The translations under genes were made by a program, and so were the position numbers. Below the pieces are notes generated by a model. The model ran no database searches, had not been told where the DNA came from, and saw only the letters and a list, made by a program, of their open reading frames with translations. This document shows positions 59,065 to 64,000 of a stretch of DNA of 64,000 bases, one piece after another. The DNA is taken from NCBI GenBank assembly GCA_037903475.1, contig JBAJFG010000442.1, positions 1,389,001 through 1,453,000 of the forward strand, read 5' to 3'. This stretch comes from Ancylostoma caninum. Taxonomy: Eukaryota > Nematoda > Chromadorea > Rhabditida > Ancylostomatidae. Positions within the stretch are counted from its first letter, which is position 1; the number at the start of each line of letters is the position of its first letter.

Positions 59065-62000
59065 GCAAAGCATCAACGTACTTATTGAAAAATTGAGACG
59101 GATTGCGAGCGCGGTTTCGTGGCGGGACCTACTCGGCCCCCTCACCTTGGGGCATGCTTTCTCCACATCCATCGTTCAGGTCCCAACGCGTTTCTGCAGT
59201 CATGGAATCTACCTTTTTGAGAATAACTGTGAGCATGGTGATCTCCATTAACTGCGGATAGGCGTTGTCGTGGAGTTGTTGTAGTCATGAAGAGAATAGT
59301 GATTGCAACGAAGCATCACTACTAGAACACAGTGTACTCATCCAAGTTGGCCTGGTTTTAACTGAATTCTATTCTTGCAAATACGTAGTCAGTTGTTGCA
59401 TTCCCATCAAAAATAGAAATGTTTCTCTGCGTGATCCGTTATGAATGCTATCGTTTTCTTCTCAGACTTCTTGACGTGAACGCATTGTGTCACGTCGAAC
59501 TCCGTGATTCACACGGGGTAAATATGTGCAGGGAGTGGTCGCCCGTCAGATGATCTTCGCCAGATCGAAGACTACCACAGCTTTCAAAAACCACTGAAAA
59601 CGAGTCCAATCGGGATCCTGGATTATCTGAAACAAGCGGCCACGAGCGCTAGCGAGTCGAAGATCAGCGTCCAGCTGCAACTAAACACATAGAGTGGACG
59701 AGCGGTGGGATTTTTGGCTGCGCGAATGATCTCGGTTTTATGGTTTTGTATGGTTTTATGAAGACTGAAGGCTATAACATTCCCCTACGTAATGTATTTA
59801 ACGTAATGTATTTGTATTTTTACAAGTGTAACAGATTTGCTTGATTTCCTGAGATTGTTAATGAGGTTGCCACCAGAAAATCGCCACTTACATTGTTTTT
59901 AGAGTGTTTCTCAAAACAGTCCGATTAGTTCCTCGCTTCTGGCTACAACTCACTGAATCTACATGAAGAAATGTTTTCGTATACGTATTTTCCTCTATCT
60001 TGATGAAAAAAATGAGAACATTAGGAAGTGACAACAAGGAGTGAGAACACTACAGCTCCAAAATTAATTGAGAACCAGTACTGCATACGACTGCTCAGAC
60101 AACCTTCCCGGAGTGCTGGAAGAAATGTCTACGTTTTGTGACTTATACGAATTGCTTGCCTTTATGAGGGATACACCACATGCCAGCGGCATATACGTGG
60201 TATGAATATAAGAACTCAGATAAATCCCTTTACCCTTTTTCTAAGAAGATTGTACTTCCCAGGAAATACATTCACAAGAATGCGGAAATACAGACACTGA
60301 AAACATTTTCTCGGAACAAATTCTATTACTAGAAAAACGCTGACTAGCTCACTTTTCAGTGAAAGAAAGATGCATGGAACTAAATTTATTGAAATTATTC
60401 ATTTAAATTTATTTGGACACATTTTTAGTAGTGCAGTTCCTCCGACAGTACCTCCGACTTGGAGTGCCAGTCTATGGAATCTAAATGTCTTACTCCGTAT
60501 AACTCGTTATATGTGCCCATGAAGAGAACAGGGCTGGTGTGCTGTAAGCATGGCAAAGCATGTGAAGTTGCCAAAAAGGAAAAAGAGAGGAAGGTAGAAA
60601 CAAATCTGAGCAATACGTAGATCTCGTCGACACAAAAAAGGATGCCACGTATAGTAGGGATGAACTCACACAATCGCTAGCAGAGAAGCTAATTATCAAA
60701 GCCATGGCATCTCAGTACTCAAGAAAATGTCGTGCAACTGCTTTACAACAAGGCGAATTTGAACGAAATGTAACAGAAATGTGCTCATTTACATGATTAT
60801 TGTCTTGTCGTTCAGTCACAGAAAGGTTTTTGGAGGGCTTTGAAGCTCTGATTTTGATCATTTCACTCTGCTCGTATGAAGCGGTGTGTGAAGCAAGAAA
60901 GGTGTTCTGATAAGATGGGCTGTGAGGAGCCTACAGATGCGGGGCCTAGATATCGTCTCACTTGAACCCATCATCCTTGAAGTGCTCAAGTTTAAGAGAC
61001 TTCCCAGGTACAGTGTAACCCGCTCTGTTAGTGGGAGCAGCAGTGGGTCGATACGGTTCGTAGCCTCCCGCACTCCGTATTCAAGTCTATGCGTTCATTA
61101 CTCCTTCAAGCTTCCAATAACCCTTCTATGGTGCTTTGTTAATTTACCTCCCTTGCGAAGAGTTGCATTGTGACTTTCCACGATGTATATAGTAAATAAA
61201 TAAAAAAATAAATAAATGTGCAGCTTCGTAGTAATTAAATATACACCTTTTAACAGCTTCCATGTTCGTTCTTCTTGAAATCTGGCCATCTTCGGTAGTA
61301 CTCATACAATTTTCTCTTTGTCACAATAAAAATTTCACCTTGACCACCTGGTGTGGCAAAGAGAAAATCATATAAATGTGCACCTTTTCCTCCATCGTCG
61401 CAAGCTGGACAAAGTAGTACACTCCAAGTTACAATTCCATAGCATCCATAGTATCCTACCAGCATGGTTGAAGGTGCATGGTACGTTGCCAAGAAATTAC
61501 GGGAATTCTCTGCGCTTGAAACGAATCAGTGGGTGCAGACAAGGTAACAGACGAACATTTTGAAATATTTGATGACAATTGAAAAAAAAATATATGTGAT
61601 GTGCACCTCACGAAAATATGCAGAACGCTACTGTCAAATGATCCTTGAAGTATTGAGAAATCTCCGCTATCAAGGAAGTCGTAGAGAGACTCGTAGTTTT
61701 AACGAGCTCTTTCTAGAAACGATTTTTACTCTCTCTTCCACTCGGTGTACATGTCACCGCTCTATCCACCGTTGTCTCAGTACTGGGCCTTCCTTTGATA
61801 TCCTGCAGTGCTGTCCGAATTTTCATGACTCTTTCAGGAGTGTGTGTTTAAGTGAAGGAAAAAACACGTTGCTGCATTGTGATTTCTTTGCAGGTGCATC
61901 ATCACCGGCGGCATTGTCTATTGTTTGAAACGTGTGGACAATAGCAGTGTGGCTGCTTTGATGCGTAGCCACACTGAGGGACCAATAAGGGTAGAAAGCC

Positions 62001-62470
62001 ATTGGTCAATGCACGATATGGATTTATTTATGCACTGCACATGTCACGTAAGAGTCTTCTTCTTCAAACATCAAAGAGAATGGCCATATAGAGTTGGTAA
62101 TGGAATTGCGACGGGTTAGAAGACTTATTATCTTCTTGCAAGCTACTTTTTCTTCGTGAGCGATTGCTAGCGATGATTAAAACATTGAAGGTTCTCGAAA
62201 GACCACAATTGACAACGAAAATTCATGAGATAAACGACTATAAAATGATCGAGTCAGAAGTACGTATAAATCACTTAACACCGTTTCTTCTAAATTTTGA
62301 ATAAATGCTTTTTTGCGCAAAGCTGTGTGCATCCACGATATTCTTCCCAGGAGGAATTTTCACATTCTGCAAGTCATGACATTTCTTTGACAAAGATCAA
62401 ACAGTCTAAGAATAAACATGGAATAGTTTCGTTCAGGCGATTAAGTCGGCTAAGAGCTTACTGACTGCTA
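59065..62470. other. No secure gene
   Basis: GTTTCGTGGCGGGACCT at 59121-59137 repeats 43503-43519 exactly, a mark of shared repeat DNA. Open frames at 61250-61492 (minus, ends in YEYYRRWPDFKKNEHGSC) and 61560-61928 (plus) have no recognised family and no clear exon borders. An AAATAAAT run lies at 61192-61218. Confidence 0.4.
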
Positions 62471-63252
62471 ACTGCAGCACCCACAGAAAATTTAGTCATG
62501 GAGATTTCAGCGTATCATTAGGTCTTTGACTATGAGGAGCCTGGGTAAAGTGTTCAAATTTGTCAAAACAGATGAAAACTCGGTTTTACAATGCTTCCAT
62601 TTTGTTAATTTAGAGGGCGGTCGAGTTGCACGGTTGGAGTCGAGCAAAAAAATCGATAACGTTATCATCACTATCACCTATCTCCCTGGTGCAGTTGGAT
62701 ATTTAACCAGTAAGGCAGCTTTCTGGGGGAAGGAATGGACCGAGAAAAAAGGAATAAAATTTGCAACATACAGACGTGAATCAGGACAAAAACAAAACTT
62801 TATGATGGAATTTGACATACCAAATAACGCAGCCATAAAATGTTCGAAAAACTGGATGTTCTTGGTGAAAAAAAGGGGATATGTAGATCAATAATAGGGG
62901 ATGGGAAGCAAATTGGGGGAATTAGATAATAAGAATGAAATACTGGCCGAATTCAGCAAAGAAAAGGTTAGCATACGAGACTGCCACCTGAAACCTGCGC
63001 CCTATCAGCTGATAGTTGCCATTTTTTTGCGCTCCAAGGAAAATTTTGGGGAAAATTGCTAGCATGGAAATTCGTAGAACTTACTGCCTACTGATACTGC
63101 TGATCCGAATATTACCTGTTATAATTCGTGATGAAAAAAAGTTATAGCTGATGTTCTTAATGCAAAGTTGAACCCACAATCAATTGGATCACGATTGCAT
63201 CAAGATCTGAAAAGCGAAAATTTCGAAAATTTCCGTGGGTGCTTCCTTTAAA
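62471..63252. mobile_element. TTTAAAGGCAGCACCC-type MITE, full-length copy
   Basis: Left end CTGCAGCACCCACAGAAAATTT and right end AAATTTCCGTGGGTGC then TTCCTTTAA are inverted repeats, 782 bp apart. From about 62990 the interior (TTTTTTTGCGCTCCAAGGAA, TACCTGTTATAATTCGTGATG) matches the nested copy at 19560-20153 in reverse complement. The plus-strand open frame at 62526-62894 (122 codons) lies inside it; it is either a remnant of an element protein or chance. Confidence 0.7.
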
Positions 63253-63254
63253 TT

Positions 63255-64000
63255 CGTTATGTTTCAACAAATAACTGTTTAGAAAAAATATGAGCTTCAG
63301 AAACATGACCATGAATAGGAAATATGGATTGCTCTGGAAAATTTAATGCATTGGAAGGACGGCAAAGTCTGAACGAAATGTCACACAAATGGGTTTATGT
63401 GAAAAGGTGAAAAGAACTTCGCTAACCTGTAGGTCTTGCTGATATTCTGTTCTACCTCACCTCCTAGCTCATTAGCGTTCACCAACGAGGATGCTTCCAC
63501 AATGGATGGTAGCTTTTCTCATCATCTTTCGTTTGCTTACTAATTTATTACACTTAAAAGTGCACTACAAACAAGAAAAGCCAAAACAGCTGAGGACCAG
63601 GACAGAATTGCCGTTCTCACTACATGAATTATTGTGTTCTTAATGTGGATCTGATCAACAATACAGTAACAAGTCGTTCTGCTCATTGAATAGGTGAAGC
63701 GGCCAAACGAACGAGAGATTGATCGTGAGTTGTTCATTATGTTATCACCTTATTAGGTATTCTCCAGCCAATCACAATCTCACCATCATACCCTCAGTAA
63801 TACGATTAAACTATGTAAAGTCCATAATTTCTGAAATACATATCTTCCACCGCCGTAGGCCACATTTCCGAGAAAATTTTATGAACTGTATCCGTTTCAT
63901 GAGAAAAAAGTGCGCGAACCTTCCTTGGCTTCCCGAGGAAGGCTACGTGAGATGTCAAAAAACCTAGGGAGTCCACCGCAACGAACCTTTTCACTGTGGC
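63255..64000. other. No supported gene at the window end
   Basis: Two short open frames run toward the right edge (63719-63967 plus, 63806-63994 minus). Neither has a recognised family or paired splice signals. Confidence 0.35.

Noticed and set aside
62526..62894. 122-codon open frame
   Set aside because: It lies wholly inside a MITE copy, has no intron and no known family; kept only as a note in that element.

Overview
This window is animal nuclear DNA, most probably from a parasitic (strongylid, hookworm-like) nematode. Evidence: AT-rich sequence, genes cut into small exons (about 60-390 nt, plus tiny 7 and 24 nt exons), introns that start GT and end in a TTTCAG-type acceptor, three nematode-type secreted or cell-surface protein families, and a very high load of decayed Tc1/mariner elements, inverted-repeat (MITE) elements and tRNA-derived SINEs. 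No bacterial operon, rRNA, CRISPR or intact tRNA was found. Exon chains were built by hand. They were accepted where splice sites, codon phase and family similarity all agree.

Layout. 1-8.5 kb: long gene-poor stretch, probably a large intron of the kinesin gene, with a LINE fragment (about 3.9-4.35 kb), a mariner relic (6.47-7.62 kb) and a possible small antisense gene (7.88-8.14 kb). 8.5-11.3 kb (+): last six exons of a kinesin-II motor subunit (KIF3B/KLP-11 type). 12.7-15.9 kb (+): a five-exon gene for an unrecognised Ser/Arg-rich basic protein, with possible earlier exons at 11.39-11.58 kb and a possible alternative membrane-segment ending at 16.1-16.3 kb. 18.3-21.8 kb (-): eight exons of a CDC50/TMEM30 flippase beta subunit, one intron of which carries a MITE nested in another. 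22-40 kb: no secure gene; a mariner-like relic, a hammerhead-like RNA motif, a 939-bp TIR element, several MITEs and a GC-rich foldback element holding two SINE-like sequences. 39.9-44.8 kb: three mariner relics and a doubtful gene of related acidic exons. 46-48.5 kb (+): a complete Ly6/uPAR-like, probably GPI-anchored protein. 50.1-54.5 kb (-): a complete secreted cysteine-rich EB-module protein. 57.3-57.8 kb (+): a small two-exon gene of unknown family. 58-64 kb: mariner-like and MITE elements, no secure gene.

The genes do not form one pathway. Kinesin-II drives anterograde transport in cilia. The CDC50 protein chaperones a P4-ATPase lipid flippase in the secretory pathway. The Ly6-like and EB-module proteins are surface or secreted, the kinds of small cysteine-rich proteins that nematodes keep in large families. 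The most unusual observations are the dual-frame region at the kinesin 3' end, the hammerhead-like motif at 28.4 kb, the palindromic TATA box of the EB-module gene and the nested repeats.
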